From NCBI RefSeq assembly GCF_964204645.1, contig NC_134031.1, forward strand, positions 308,001-372,000: a DNA stretch of 64,000 nt, read 5' to 3'. The notes under the pieces are model-generated. The model was not told the DNA's origin, searched no databases, and was given only the letters and a program-made list of their open reading frames with translations. Position 1 is the first letter of the stretch. The number at the start of each line of letters is the position of its first letter. Below, in pieces: positions 49,896 to 63,800 of this stretch. The stretch comes from Tubulanus polymorphus. Its lineage: Eukaryota; Nemertea; Palaeonemertea; Tubulaniformes; Tubulanidae. A program made the position numbers and the translations under genes.

Positions 49896-50524
49896 CTCAA
49901 ATAGAGAATAAAAAACGATCACAAAAAATGAATCGAATCCGATTTGTACAATATTGAAATAACACAATCGAGAAGTTCTGATCGATGGAGAAGAGAGAAA
50001 GAGAGAAAGAGAGAGAGGGAGAGAGAGAGCGTCAGTTTGTCAGTCAGACTTGTGTTTTCTATGCATTCTCCAAACAGTAAGAAACATCTGCGACATCACA
50101 CCGCGGTAGAAACCTTTATCTATCAATATATAGAGTTTAACAGGCGACAATTCACAGCTAATTTTTATTCAAATGTTTGAGTTGATTAAACTCATCAACC
50201 TCAATCACTACATGTGTTACGCGTAGCACAAATCATTTGTACGTTTTTATCCTTTGTAAATAGAAATCTGAAAATTCGTTGTCAAATTCTGCACATATGG
50301 TGTTGATATATAAACCTAGCTGTGTCTGGCCCAGACACCAAGTGTTGTCAACTCGTTTATGGGAAGCATGAATACAATTAGACAATTAGACTTGCTTTTT
50401 TAAACCTGTTTTTTCAGATATCAAATTCAATGGTAGTAATTAATTTTATATATTTCATACGGACTGAAATTTCATTATGTCACCAAAATTTTGATAATTA
50501 CTGAAAATTCGATAATTCTAAAGG
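49896..50524. other. Intergenic, no gene seen
   Basis: Unique sequence with a GA patch (49990-50030). Confidence 0.5.
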
Positions 50525-50945
50525 GAGGTGAGAAAGGGAGTGGGAGAGAGAGAGGGGAGAGAGGGGAGAGGGGAGTGGGAGAGAGGGGTGAGAGAGGGAG
50601 TGATAGAGAGGGAGTGGGAGAAATCGATGGAGAGGGGGAGAGAGGGATTGGGAGAGAGAGAGAGAGAGGGAGAGAGGGAGAGAGTGGGAGGTGACAGAGA
50701 CCCATGTGTCAATACCTTTCCTCCAGAAAGAAGTGACTAGACTCGGTCTATATAACCATTCCAATACCATAACGCAGACACTAGGCTGCTCAATAACAGA
50801 AGACATGATCCAGGAGAAGAGGAGAGGGAGATGGAAGAAGAAAGAAGAGAGAAGAGAGAAGAGAAGAGAGAAGAGAGAAGAGAGAAGAGAGAGAAGAGAG
50901 AAGAGAGAAGAGAGAAGAGAGAAGAGAGAAGAGAGAGATCCCTGA
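50525..50945. repeat. Two GA-rich tracts
   Basis: 50525-50697 is irregular GGGAGAG. 50813-50940 is mostly the AGAGAAG heptamer, separated by about 110 bp of unique sequence. Confidence 0.92.
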
Positions 50946-51026
50946 CGCGCAGTTTGAGCGACTGCTCAATAACAGGAGACAGAGACTGAGAATCGTTATG
51001 AATTCAGCTGAAATGAAGTGTAAAAA

Positions 51027-51112
51027 CGGGGGATACGGGGGGCGGACGGGGGATATGGGGGGCGGACGGGGGGTACGGGGGGCGGACGGGGGGTACGGGG
51101 GTGGACGCGTTG
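51027..51112. repeat. 20-bp G-rich minisatellite
   Basis: Four copies of GGGGTACGGGGGGCGGACGG; strong G-quadruplex potential on the plus strand. Confidence 0.92.
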
Positions 51113-51599
51113 TGGCTGGTGTCTCTATATGAAGATGTTGACTGACTGTAGAGGCATTCTACTCACAGAGAGAGAGAGAGAGAGACAGATTTATTAAAAC
51201 TGATCTCCCGTCGATTCTATCGATGCGTGAATGACACACACCGCTTTATATTGAATTAGTGTCACCAGTTACAGAGAGATACATTTCACCAGCACATGTC
51301 TCCCAATTAACTAAACTCCTACCACTGATCACATTTATATTAACTATGATCTCCAACACGCGCGCGATTAACTCTGCTCGATTCTCTCTATCTCTGGCGC
51401 CGCCAATGATTATAATCCGTCTGTATGTGTGGTGACGAGGGAATTAAATTAATTTCGATTGAATACCAATACATACCATTGATTTGAATTGGATTGCACT
51501 TTTTTGAATATCTTAAGTTCGACGTCATTTTAATTGTCAGAATATTCAGCGCTGTGAATGAAATGGAATCAAATCTATAGCAAGTGTGACGGCCGGATG
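51113..51599. other. Intergenic, no gene seen
   Basis: Unique sequence. Confidence 0.5.
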
Positions 51600-52022
51600 T
51601 TGAGGGCGCCCTCTATAGACCCCGATGTAGTGATGGTCAAAAGGGGTCGCTCGATACAGACCCCCAGTATTTCAATGTTTCTGGTAGTCAATAGGAGTCG
51701 CCTCAATAGTTTATTGATTGATATGCATGGTTTTCTATATCCTCATACAATTGATATTGTCAGGATGAATTAATTTATCTGATTTTATGTTAATGTTTCT
51801 GATGGTCAATAGGGGTCGCTCGATATAGACCCCGGTAAATACATCAATGTTTCTGATGGTCAATAGGGGTCGCTCGATATAGACCCCGGTATAGACATCA
51901 ATGTTTGTAATGACCAATAGAGGTCACTTGATACAGACCCGGGTTTACATCAATGTTTGTGATGATCACTAGGGGTCGGTCGATATAGACCCATGTTTGT
52001 GATGACCAATAGAGGTCGCGTA
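51600..52022. repeat. Degenerate repeat, roughly 50-60-bp units
   Basis: GGTCAATAGGGGTCGCTCGA and ATATAGACCCC recur about six times with a variable spacer. Confidence 0.88.
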
Positions 52023-54732
52023 TATCGCATGTCGTGCAGTTTACTCATAACACAATTACTAATTTCCTTCGGTCAACAGCTCAAAAATCGGATAAGCGGA
52101 AAACACGGTTAACTGCGGCTATCTGTTGCGGCGATATGATTATAAATATCGCGTTGACAAGATAATTAAAGATATAAGACTGAAAATACCGTCGAGTCGT
52201 CAGTGCTTGTCTATAGTTACTGTTAGCTTTAGCCCCATCTATCTTAGCAAGAGGTAAACTCAATGACAGTGTAACCCGTAGTGATAGAATATTAATTCTA
52301 ACGCTATCTCCGCGGTGATGGCGGTGACGACGGTGACGGCCGCCATTAAGTGTGAGAACTAAAAGGCCTCCGAACAGACGTTGAGCGTCTAAAATTACAA
52401 GCCGATAATATCATCCATTAAAAGCTTGGTAAATATTACAATCGGGAATGAGACCTAGTTCTTTAGTCACCGGTTCAAACTCTTCACCGTTATAGATCAT
52501 CGTGATGCAGCTCTGCTGAACCTACGTATCTAATCCACACGATACATGTATCTATCCACACGATACGTATCCATCCACATCTATTCATCCACATAATATC
52601 AAAAATATGTATTTTTGATGATATCAATCTATCGACAGATCTTAGATTGACAAACTACGAAAGTTTCTAATGTCCGATGTAGATAAGATAGATAAGATAG
52701 ATAATTTTATTACTCTCCAACCATTTCCATGGTACGTGGAGGAACGCCCCTCCCCCCTCTAGCTCCCTCTAGCTCCCTTAGACGACCATATTGGAAAATA
52801 ACCCTCATTTGATAGCATTTTACGGGTTAATCTGATGTGAGTGGAAGTGATAATGGGAGGACTTTTTCTTTTTTTTAACGTAAAACTTATTGGAAAGATG
52901 ACCAACAGTAAACCCTCATAGAAGCGTTGACGGAATAAATCAATAAATTGTTTATTATATATTTGTGTATTTATATAGATTTATCTAGAAGATAGATACA
53001 GCAGAACGACGCATGCGCACGTCGCTCGAATCCAATAAATACTGATGTAATTGTATAAATGAGTCTTTAATAAATGCGAGTCTTTACCGACACAAATCAA
53101 AGCTTCGTCAATTGTCGAAATGTGATTAATTCATATTTTGTGTTTACCCGTCGCGTCGTTCGGGTGAGGGCTAGGATTCCTCATTTCCTGTACGGTTCAC
53201 GTGTGAGGCCTTAACGATAAACTCATCGAGTACCATCAAACCGCATCACTCTGAATCTCTTCACTACCACTAATCAAAACTTCATACAACGCATCAATAC
53301 CTTGATGACTTCAATTGAATAAGAGCCAATAAACTGAAAACTCTCGTAATGGCCATGTTTCCGGGCCGGAGAGATCGTTCCAATTGTCTGAATTTCCAAT
53401 CTTCTTTCTAGAGTATTAATGGTTATTGCTTCATGCGTTCATAGACCGGTCCTCGCTTGCCGCGGATAGTGTTGTTGCAGTCGTCTGTCCACGTGTCACG
53501 TGTCAGTACACTCATTTATATTGCACCTCATCAGGGATCATCAAAACTTTCATCTGAATTAGATTACTGACAATTAGAATATCATCATTCAATTCGTGAA
53601 CAGTTGACTGTATAGTGAACAGTTGACTGCATAGTTAAAACATTACTAATTCTAATTGTGTAGAGTTTAAACTTACCGACAACCACTGCTGGTAAGACTC
53701 GTTTCTGAGTTGTTAGTTAAGCTATAGAACATTAGTTGATCTTAGACTGGTCTTAAGTTATGGAACTGGCCCCTGAATCCAGATCTGTTATTATCGCTTT
53801 AAATCAGTTGACTTTTAAGTTAAAACATGAAACAAACTAATTTCATATTTAAGTCAAGCAACAACTGTGTCAGCTGGGTCCTGAGGTACCGGGCCGCTTT
53901 GTTGAAAAGAATAGATTATGTTAACCTACTTTCAGAAAATACTCGAACAGCCCTAGACAGCGCTAATCGTTTCGTTGACGTAGTTTCCCTTTTATCACTT
54001 TAAGTTTAGAGTATTATATCAAAGCAACGTGTTAATTGAAAGTGATCATCATCACCTTCCTTTAAATCCCTTTAATCCTCCTTTAACTTCCTTTAAACCT
54101 TCCTTTATAACATCCTAGCGATATTTCTCTTCATTTACACCTTTAACACATTTATAAATTTAAGCTCACATTTTAACCGCTGTTAATCGAAAGCTCCCCC
54201 TGAAGGATGAATGAAGCTACTCACATTATTATATGATTATTATAATTATCATTATTCTTTACCGTCCGTCTAATAATAATTGTAGCCATCATTTCAGTGT
54301 CGAGTTTGACCTTTCTGTCGATAACTGCTACAAAGATCCGGTTAGAATTCATTATTGATAATGTATCTTTACAAATCTAACATCTTTCACGCATTTACGG
54401 CGTTGTATGCGCTGTATTATAGCGAGGTGAATACAATCTTCATCAGGGGGTAAAAACTCCTTTATCGTCATCTACTTGACTTAATGTCGCATTTACCGAC
54501 GAGGGATGACTTAATTGGTGACGCGCGACCGTAGATTCTAAATTAACCCTGAAAAGACGAACTCATCAACAGCGAATGAAGATTCGAATAGGACTGTTGT
54601 GCGTTGAATGGACCTGAGGATATGAGGTGTTCGTGTTAACCATGAGTTTATTACAAGTCTCAGTGATGAATGGATCAGACTCTGACTCTGACTGACTGTT
54701 ATTATACATTTGTAGATGCTCTCTCCTCCCTC

Positions 54733-54776
<44 letters not shown>

Positions 54777-55204
54777 CTCTTTTCATTGTGATCTTATTAT
54801 TGGATGATGGTTTGACACGGGACATTATTAATTAATCAACAAATATACTTGCTACGTGTGGAGGGGAGAGGCAAAGATGGAGGGAGAGGGAGAGGGAGAG
54901 AGAGACAGGGAGAGGCAGGAGAGGGAGAGGGAGACATTGTGTAAGATGGATCGTTCAAGCGACCATCAATCTAAACTCACCGCTCATCCATATTCAACCG
55001 CAATCAGATATCAATCTGAATATCTCACCACACACTGTCTCAATGACTATCACAGAAAATTAACTGTGTCACTGTCAGATTTCAAACCATCAATTGTCGG
55101 GGTGGATAACTAAGAGAAGAACTACAACTCTGTCACTGTCAGGACTGGAAGAAGGGAGAGATCAGAGACAAACTCCAAACAATATCTGCCTCCACGTGCC
55201 TCCA
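52023..55204. other. Intergenic, no gene seen
   Basis: Unique AT-rich sequence with GATAGATA (52681-52702), a CTTTAA-rich patch (54055-54110), a CT tract (54719-54780) and a GA tract (54862-54930). A degenerate dispersed repeat may lie near 53695-53765. Confidence 0.5.
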
Positions 55205-55650
55205 CGTCCACTGGTCTCACAGTGACCGCAGTGTCCACTGGTCTCACAGTGACCGCAGTGTCCACTGGTCTCACAGTGACCGCGGTGTCCACTGGTCTCA
55301 CAGTGACCGCAGTGTCCACTGGTCTCACAGTGACCGCAGTGTCCACTGGTCTCACAGTAACCGCGGTGTCCACTGGTCTCACAGTGACCGCAGTGTCCAC
55401 TGGTCTCACAGTGACCGCGGTGTCCACTGGTCTCACAGTGACCGCAGTGTCAAATGGTCACACAGTGACCGCGGTGTCCACTGGTCTCACAGTGACCGCA
55501 GTGTCCACTGGTCTCACAGTAACCGCAGTGTCCACTGGTTTCACAGTAACCGCAGTGTCCACTGGTCTCACAGTGACCGCAGTGTCCACTGGTCTCACAG
55601 TGACCGCGGTGTCCACTGGTCTCACAGTGACCGCAGTGTCCACTGGTCTC
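55205..55650. repeat. 27-bp minisatellite, about 16 copies
   Basis: The unit contains GTGTCCACTGGTCTCACAGT followed by GACCGCA. Both strands are open for over 100 codons because 27 is divisible by 3 and the unit lacks stops; the peptide has no known domain. Confidence 0.97.
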
Positions 55651-58600
55651 GCTACTGTATATAATTCTATGATGATAAACGATGATACATTTTCTTCACT
55701 TCACGCTCGACTTCCACCAATCATTAGCAACAAACAAAGAAAGGTCTAAAGCGGCGACCGATCGAGAGAGACGGGTATCAGCAAGTATCAGCGAGTATCA
55801 GCAAGTATCAGCGTGGCTGGAGAAATAAACGATGTTTTTTATCACGATGACGGCAGCGGAATCTCTCCATCCTCTCTCTCTCTCTCCTATCATTCATATC
55901 AGTGAAAACCGCGTTGACATCCCAACCCGACACCCATTTCTCTGATGAATAATACGTTTTGCCATCAGGCTCGAAACACAATGATATTTCTATTAACTAG
56001 TGAAGATAGCCACTTAACCGGAAATGCATCTTTTACTTCATTTATCATGTTGATATATGCGATGCGAGAAGGTAAAATAATGATTAATGTTTTACCCACT
56101 GGTGGTCAGCCCTCAAGGGTTTTCTTTCACTTGATCTTACTGCGTGATTACATGTATTTACACCACGCACACGCACGCACACGCACTATACACGCACACT
56201 ATGAGTGATTCGATAGAGGATTTATTCTCTATACACATTTTATAACCATTGATGAAAGCATTGTGAATCCGTCGTGTGTCATTAAATCTGAAATGAGAAA
56301 AATCAGAAATGTTTCTTTGAGCTGAAATATTTATTCAAAGTTTCGACTATATCCTAATTAGAATTATACCCATGAAAATTACAGCTAGAAAATGACCTTT
56401 TTGAACTCGAGAGGGAGATGTAGCTGAACTTGATTCAGGGTTAGTTGCTTTTAAGAATTTCCATTATTGAACAGTGTATAAAGTCAGTATAAATCATCAA
56501 AGTCTAGTTTGCAGAGATCTGAGACCTGATAACCGATGGTGCAGTAAATGCGAAGGCAGAATTACTAACCAGAGTTTAACTGATTCTATATGAAATTGAT
56601 TACAAACTTTCGGCTACGAGAATTCAAATAGTAGCATCAGGTAAATGAGAGACAGTACCCTGAAGGTTAACTGATTTTATTAGAAATGACTAGACTGATA
56701 CTAGTGCACTATAGCCTCATCAGGTGGAGCGAGGAGGTAACCAACAAAGGTATACCATACAATACTAGACTCAGTTCTCAACATGTTTGTCTTCAAAAAT
56801 ATGAACACTCAAATAAAACACGGGTTTTTATTCCATTTGACTTATTTATTAAGTTGGTTAACAACTAATTCGGGATAGTTCCCTATTGTGTAACGGAGAA
56901 TCGTCGTCAATTGAGCAATGTTTGTAACTTTGAAAAGACGGTGCAAAGAAATATCGCGACGACCGCGCTTAAAAGTGGCACGCAGATTTTTACAAGTATT
57001 TGTCAAGTGTTGTTGGGTGTTTGGTAAAAAACGTGTTAATTTCAATCGTGAATTGATCAAAATGAATTTCAAGTGTTGTTTAGCTGTTCACTTCATTCGT
57101 AATTTTTCTATGGGAAGATTGCTCTCGAGTGCGGTATAAAAATGGAGCCATCCCACTTTAATCGGGGGACGTTGTATTCATGGCGAAGTTGTTTGCACGC
57201 TAAGCAGTTTGAGACCTCCTCCCAGCCGTTTCAATACAATACCAGACAAAAAATACGTGGAATATAGAGATATGTGAAATATATTGAGTTATTTGAGACA
57301 CGCATTTCTGTTAAATATGAGAGAGTTCAGTAACCGATAGAGAACAGCAGTCATAGAGGGACCCAAGTTGCACAGTCGTGGTCCAAAAGTGGAATTGAAC
57401 TGCCCCTCCTCGTGGCCCAAAAGTGGTCTTCGATCTTAAAACTGGTCTTCAGTTGTTAGATTGGTAATATAACTAAAATGAAGTTAGATTGGTCTTAAGT
57501 TGACCATAAAACTAAGATGGCATGAAAGCTGGTCTTGAATCTGTTTGAACTGCACCCGCCCCCCCCCCCCCCGATCCAGTTACACAATTTACTGCTGGGT
57601 TATAACTTTACTGTAGGCTCAAGTGATTGGTGCTGATTCTATCGGCCCAATAGTATTTAACTACTTGCAACGCTGGAATTGGGTTCAACGTTCTGACTTG
57701 AACTGAAAGGTAAAAATCATTGGATGGTCTGAATTCAGTTCAAAAGTCTCAAACTTAACTCACAACAAATTATATAGAATCATATACGACGAAATTTGTG
57801 AAACCACGAACTTTCGGCGGTTGACTTGTATACAGCTATCAACAGTCGCAATGAAATTCTATTGTGGGACTTAAAAACAATTCAAATACGTGTAGGGCTA
57901 CCATCGATAACGGATTTATTAGCTATTAGATAAACCCATCAGTGAAACCAGGTCCAATCATAAATTCTGGGTTCAATCTTAAAACGTAAATTCATCGCGA
58001 TCGGAATGACGAGATTTGAGCTGAAATCTGTTAAACAGCAGCAGCAGCAGCACGCTGATTCGAGGACCTGAATTCAGACACTCGCGCCGCAACTAATAAT
58101 AACGTATTAAACACCGTAAAAAAACTCGGTTCATAACCTTCACACAATGATACGATAAATGACGGAGTAACGCGCAGCAAAATAATTGCAGTACAGAAAT
58201 TGCTAATGAGAAGTGTTGATTATGGATCGTTTGTGGTGTTATAATGAAAATAATGAGTAATTTGTTATGTATATAGATGATTCATTAACCGACCTATATA
58301 TCTACATAAAAAACATCGTATAATATCCTCAGTGTTATCAATGGTTTTATTAGTTCAATTCATTTGATGTGGTTATTAGACACGAAATTACATTACGTTT
58401 ACCGCGATTTGACACTTGTCTGAACGGCAGTCAGTCGTAATTAGGTGCTACTAACAACCATCCCTGATTGTCGTCAGCAGAGTAACGGTTTCTGGAAATA
58501 CTTATCTGTCCCCTCTGACATACGCAGAGCTGTCAACCATCCCCCATTGTCAGCAACAGACCCAGAAAATACTTTTCCCCTAGAAACTCCTAGGTTTATT

Positions 58601-59377
58601 TTGACTGGAATCTATCCCCCTCATTCCACCTGTCCTCTCTCTCCCTCTCCCCCCTCTGAAAATGTCTATAGAACTTTTCATCAAACGTTCAATTTTTCTA
58701 TTGTGAGAAGTCAATTTAATTTGTACAATTAGTATTATTAGGTAAATATGGCGTGAACAGCTGTAGCGCTGGAGGTCTCGTCGCCTCAGCGGGCCGGTGG
58801 GCGCTATAGGTCTCGCCGCCTGGTGCGCGTGTGCATGATATCTTCAATCAAAATGTTACCTGATTTTGTGAATTGTATTCAGTTTTTTAAATGAGGTTTA
58901 TTTGTTGTATGTAATTAGTTGAGTGAACAGGTTGTACTGAGATGTACATACACTGCGCACATGTGTCACTCTAATGACGATGGCAAATTTTTGAGATTTT
59001 TAAAAATATTTTTTTTCTATATCAATGAAACATGAAATTGAAGTTTTACACCAGCACCAGCAAGGCCTTGTGGGAAAATCGTATTTCCTCTACTCGAAAG
59101 CTCAATAATTATATCAATAATTAATATGAAAAATCGGGTGGTGTCAAGGTCACAATTTGGGGTCAAACCCTTGCTGATTGAATTAGGAGACAAAACAGTA
59201 AATCATTGATTTGAATTCAATTTAGGATTCAATTTCAGAAATCAGTTCTAAATGACGTCTTGATAAGAACCGGAGGTTGTCAGTAAGGTGTTTCGTTTGA
59301 TACCAGGTCCAGTCGACTCGGGGTAAGAGAAAGAACCGATAGATAAAATCATATCATATCAATGATAATATCATAAT
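55651..59377. other. Intergenic, no gene seen
   Basis: Small repeats only: GTATCAGCAA (55777-55812), CACGCA (56163-56200), C-rich run (57557-57572), CAG (58037-58051). A degenerate dispersed repeat is at 57361-57545. Confidence 0.5.
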
Positions 59378-59505
59378 GATGATTTAATCCCATCCTCGCT
59401 TGCCAGGGGTCCGGTATCACTCCCGAACTCGCTTCCACCAGTTCGGGGAACAGCTTTAGCGTAGTGGGTTCGAATCCCTTGACGGGTGAAGATGATTTAA
59501 TCCCA
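59378..59505 (+). mobile_element. tRNA-like retroposed insertion with 15-bp target-site duplication
   Basis: A 98-bp segment (59393-59490) is flanked by perfect direct repeats GATGATTTAATCCCA (59378-59392, 59491-59505). It contains an A-box-like TAGCGTAGTGG fused to a B-box GGTTCGAATCC and a stem TCCCGAACT...AGTTCGGGGA. This is consistent with a short tRNA-derived SINE. No poly-A tail is seen. Possibly a truncated copy. Confidence 0.65.
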
Positions 59506-59879
59506 GGTCCACACAGCTTCTCTACAACAACTCGGAAGAGAGTAAAAGAAATCAAAGTGATACGTATTATAGTGATCATTGAAGTCAGTATATCGGATCA
59601 GTATTCTTTGTCAGCTGCGTCGAGGTTCGTTTTTCGAATCGCTAGAGAATCAAAAACGTCTTCGCTGTAAAAATTACTCGAGCTTATTTTATAGATCCGT
59701 CATAAGGGAATTCTTCAAGCTGTCAAATAACGTCTCTGAGCAGACGATTGAAATTCCAGCAGCTCTGGACTCGACACAAGGCTCATTTGTCGCGTTGCGC
59801 CCGATTACACCGTAAACTTAGTGAAGCTATGAAACTTGCAGCCAAACTGAATGTAAATAGGTTCGTGTCAGTACTTTAA
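59506..59879. other. Intergenic, no gene seen
   Basis: Unique sequence; short open frames only. Confidence 0.45.
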
Positions 59880-59880
59880 T

Positions 59881-60058
59881 AGGACTGACACAGTCACAGA
59901 GTCTGTACGGCCAGAGTCCTGTTCCTGGGGGAGGACTGACACAGTCACAGAGTCTGTACGACCAGAGTCCTGTTCCTGGAGGAGGACTGACACAGTCACA
60001 GAGTCTGTACGACCAGAGTCCTGTTCCTGGAGGAGGACTGACAGTCACAGAGTCCGTA
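59881..60058. repeat. 51-bp minisatellite, about 3.5 copies
   Basis: AGGACTGACACAGTCACAGA recurs every 51 bp from 59881; each unit ends with CCTGTTCCTGG. Confidence 0.95.
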
Positions 60059-60676
60059 CAACCAGCCCTAGTGTCCGAGGAGTGGCTTGGGTGAAGTCAA
60101 TTATTCCAGACACACGTAAAGCCCGGTTCCAGCTGGGGCGCTGACTGCTACAGCGTCCTGCAGGGTCTTCATTCAGTAGGCCAACATTTTAAAAAACCGT
60201 AGAGCCCATAAAACCATAGAGGAGGGGGGTTGATCAGTTTTTAGCAAAACGAGTCCTGACTATTCCTGAAGTCTGGAAGGCGACAAACTGCCGCAACCCG
60301 CCTTTGACATTTTTCTGTTTCTCGTCCAAAATCTGTCAGTCAAACTGTGAAAGAAACTAAACTTTGATCGTTTATTCACAATTTATTTCTTCTCGATGTT
60401 CATAGGAAAGAGTTGAGACGAGATGTTGTGTGTAGAACTTCAGAGTGATTACGGTGGTATATCTTTTATCAGAAGTCGTCAGTGTGGACGCGTGAACATC
60501 TAATTGACAATAATACAGAGTCTGGGAACTATTAAGACAATTCTCTTGGTAGCAGTTGAGCTTTAGAGACAATCTAGGAAACCCAATGATGTGCACATAA
60601 TCATAGAGAGCCGGATTCAAATCATATACGTGAACATTATTTCAATTCACTGCAACATCGACTAACTTTACATGCA
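60059..60676. other. Intergenic, no gene seen
   Basis: Unique sequence. Confidence 0.5.
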
Positions 60677-60935
60677 CCACCACTTCTAGTGGTACTGCGG
60701 GGCCTGTGGCTCCGGTACTGCTGGGCCTGCAGCCCACTGCGGGGCCCACCACTTCTAGTGGTACTGCGGGGCCTGTGGCTCCGGTACTGCTGGGCCTGCA
60801 GCCCACTGCGGGGCCCACCACTTCCAGTGGTACTGCAGGGCCTGTAGCTCCAGTACTGCTGGGCTCACCACTTCTAATGGTACTGCGGGGCCCACCACTT
60901 CCAATGTACTGCAGTTCCAGTACTGCTGGGCCTTG
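60677..60935. repeat. 69-bp GC-rich tandem repeat
   Basis: CACTTCTAGTGGTACTGCGG recurs at 69-bp spacing; later units shrink and diverge. CCACTTCTAGTGG forms a hairpin. Confidence 0.93.
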
Positions 60936-62461
60936 TATGTTCATATCGGAAATTGGCCCAGTTCCCTCGGAATGGGAGCAGCCCCACCACGGTAAGCCCA
61001 GCCCCACCAGCTCCACAGTCCAACTAAGGGCTAAGCTTCCTTCCGATTTGACTCTGGATCCAGTTCCTTAATTTTGAGACGATCCTAGTCTGAGTCTGAT
61101 GGCGTCGCTCGATAGAACGGTGTCACGTTTTAATGAAAGTCGTAACCTCGCAGTACTGATTGGTTTATAGGTTTCTCATCCCATTTCATTGTTTAAGTGT
61201 ATTCATAATTATGTAAGCTGTGTCTTCATAATTCAATACTAGGCTAATTTTGTTAGCGGGAGAACTGAAGATAGGATTAAACTGTAAAAAGTCTCTCTAT
61301 CTGAGACATCTTGAATACAGTATATTATAACGAATTCAGATTTATCGACAAAGCAGCTAAAGAGGTGTATAATGCATTCACACACAGAGAGTGACAGACA
61401 GACCGATCGCTGCGGGGGGTCGAGAGAGACAGGTGATACTGTCATTGACACAAACTGCGCGCTCGGTGTCAATGATTAAAACTCTATCCATTCTAAAACG
61501 CGTCGAGTTATCTGAGTTTATGTGCGAGGCCCGGGGACACTTCACAGTAACAGTCACACACACCGATAACCGCTCTCTCGTACAATAGACATCAACCACA
61601 CGACAGTCGTCAACGCGTTGTTGTTTAAGATGTAACCGATGATTTGTGAATTATCAATTCATTCTGCAGGTTTTTACAGGATGCTGAAGATGTGTGGAAC
61701 TCGCAAAGTGCGTCAACACGATATACACTCATTAAATACCGCGCGCGTGCGCTTCAACCGTTTACAGAAAAATAAACCATTATTTTCTGTTTCAAACAAT
61801 TATAATTCTCTGTACGTCTGTCTGTCTGTCTGTCTGGAATAGAAGTTTTTATCTATTTTAGTTAATGTGTAATGGGTCAAACATCGAAGAAAAGAGGGAA
61901 ATTAAATCCGTATATTTTTACTCGGCATTTAAAAAAGTAAAAACAATAATGTTTTCACTCAACCCCAGAGTCAGAGAATTCGAACTGTTGAGCTGAGTTC
62001 AGGGGTTACGGTTTTAACCGGGGTCAAGTTGTACAGGTCATAACTTATGTCCCAAAGTGGTTTTAAAAATCATGAGATTGGTTTTTAAGTTGTTAGATTG
62101 TGGTTATAGAACTAGAATGGTCTCAGACTTGTCTTAACCTAACACATACCCAACACATTAATACGAATCTGAACCTAGTGCATAAAAAATAAGAAATGGT
62201 TTAGATAAGATTAATTATTTTGGTCGGATGGATTCCATTGACACCGGGACAATGAGATTTTAATAATTGAAATATAACGGACATCGTTTGGTGGAGGGTG
62301 GAGAGGGTATCTGTTCAGGTAGCTATCATTGTATAAAACCCGTTTAATCAGATATTACTGTAAATCTAATTGAAATATTAATTATTCATAGCGAGAATCT
62401 GATGACCAAATATGGGATGTGACGTCGATGAGAAAATGAGCCCCGCGAACACCGCGACACA
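60936..62461. other. Intergenic, no gene seen
   Basis: Unique sequence with a CTGT run (61819-61836), a GGATCCAGTTCC family fragment (61056-61067) and a degenerate dispersed repeat at about 62020-62135. Confidence 0.5.
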
Positions 62462-62755
62462 AGAGCTCAACAATCACAATCATCTAGTCTATACGTTCAA
62501 CAATCACAATCACAATCATCTAGTCTATACACTCAACAATCACAATCATCTAGTCTATACGTTCAACAATCACAATCACAATCATCTAGTCTATACACTC
62601 AACAATCACAATCATCTATTCTATACGCTCAACAATCACAATCATCTATTCTATACGCTCAACAATCACAATCATCTAGTCTATACGTTCAACAATCACA
62701 ATCATCTATTCTATACGCTCAACAATCACAATCACAATCATCTAGTCTATACCTG
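62462..62755. repeat. 30-bp minisatellite, about nine copies
   Basis: The unit contains CAACAATCACAATCATCTAG followed by TCTATACGTT. Some units have an extra CACAAT hexamer. Confidence 0.96.
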
Positions 62756-63800
62756 GTATTCTTATTCTGCTCATGAAATAGAACGGTTTTGAATGAATAG
62801 AAAATTGAAGTTGTTGTGAATTTTGCGCTTTACAGGAAACAGTGGACAATCAGGGAAATAGAGTAGGTTGTTTCCGAATAAATTTAGTAAAATTCATCTT
62901 GAAGACTCGAGCGGCTTAGAGTCAGGTTTATCGGTTTATACGCGGGGTAAAGATGGGTCTACTGTATTTGGTAAATGATGATGTTTACATTTTCATGTAA
63001 AAATCAGTGTCATACAGGGGTCAGTTTTACACACACACAGTCAGGGCTTAGATTTAATACCGATTCAAGACCATCTTTAGTTCTGACAGCTTTAAGATTT
63101 ATCTTCTTCAAGACAACTACTTTGAGACAAAGTCACGACTGCTACTGGAACCAGGAATTCACTGCATCTTCAAATCATCGTTGAAGTTATCTAGAAAGGA
63201 ACACGAACAATTTCAAAGCGCATGAATATTTTTTTCTGGCCCGTGCCGAATATGAATGAAACGCGTAACTCATATAGAAACAGTAATGAGGCTACAATCA
63301 CCGAGCAAATCACACAATTTGATTCACAGAAAATTAGCCACCAATTTTACTAGTATATCACTTTTTGATTTTGCAATGATTGCTCTTTCTGTGACGTATT
63401 GGTATAAATAACCGGGTCTAACTCGGGCGATCTGGTCTCCGGCAGCGCAGTGATAAACCCCCATTTCATATCAAATACTCTATATAATCACTGCGCATTA
63501 TTTTTTTCTCGATGGATAATGGGATGATTATTTTTCGGCTGTAATTATCGCATCTCGCGTAGGAATTAAAGTAATTTGCGTCGCTCGATTATTCGCGATT
63601 TAATCTGGGTTGATTCGATTACAGAATCATGACTAGAAGCTGATAGTTTATATCTGTGTGTATTTATGTTTGATTCTCGTTCTCGCGCCTTCACCGTCGC
63701 TATTTACTCCTTTTTTTTATTACTGAAAGAAAGAACATTATTGGTGCGTTTTCGACCGGGAAACTGATTGAAAAAATTGTAATAAATTGAAATCCAATCA
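62756..63800. other. Intergenic, no gene seen
   Basis: AT-rich unique sequence. Confidence 0.5.
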
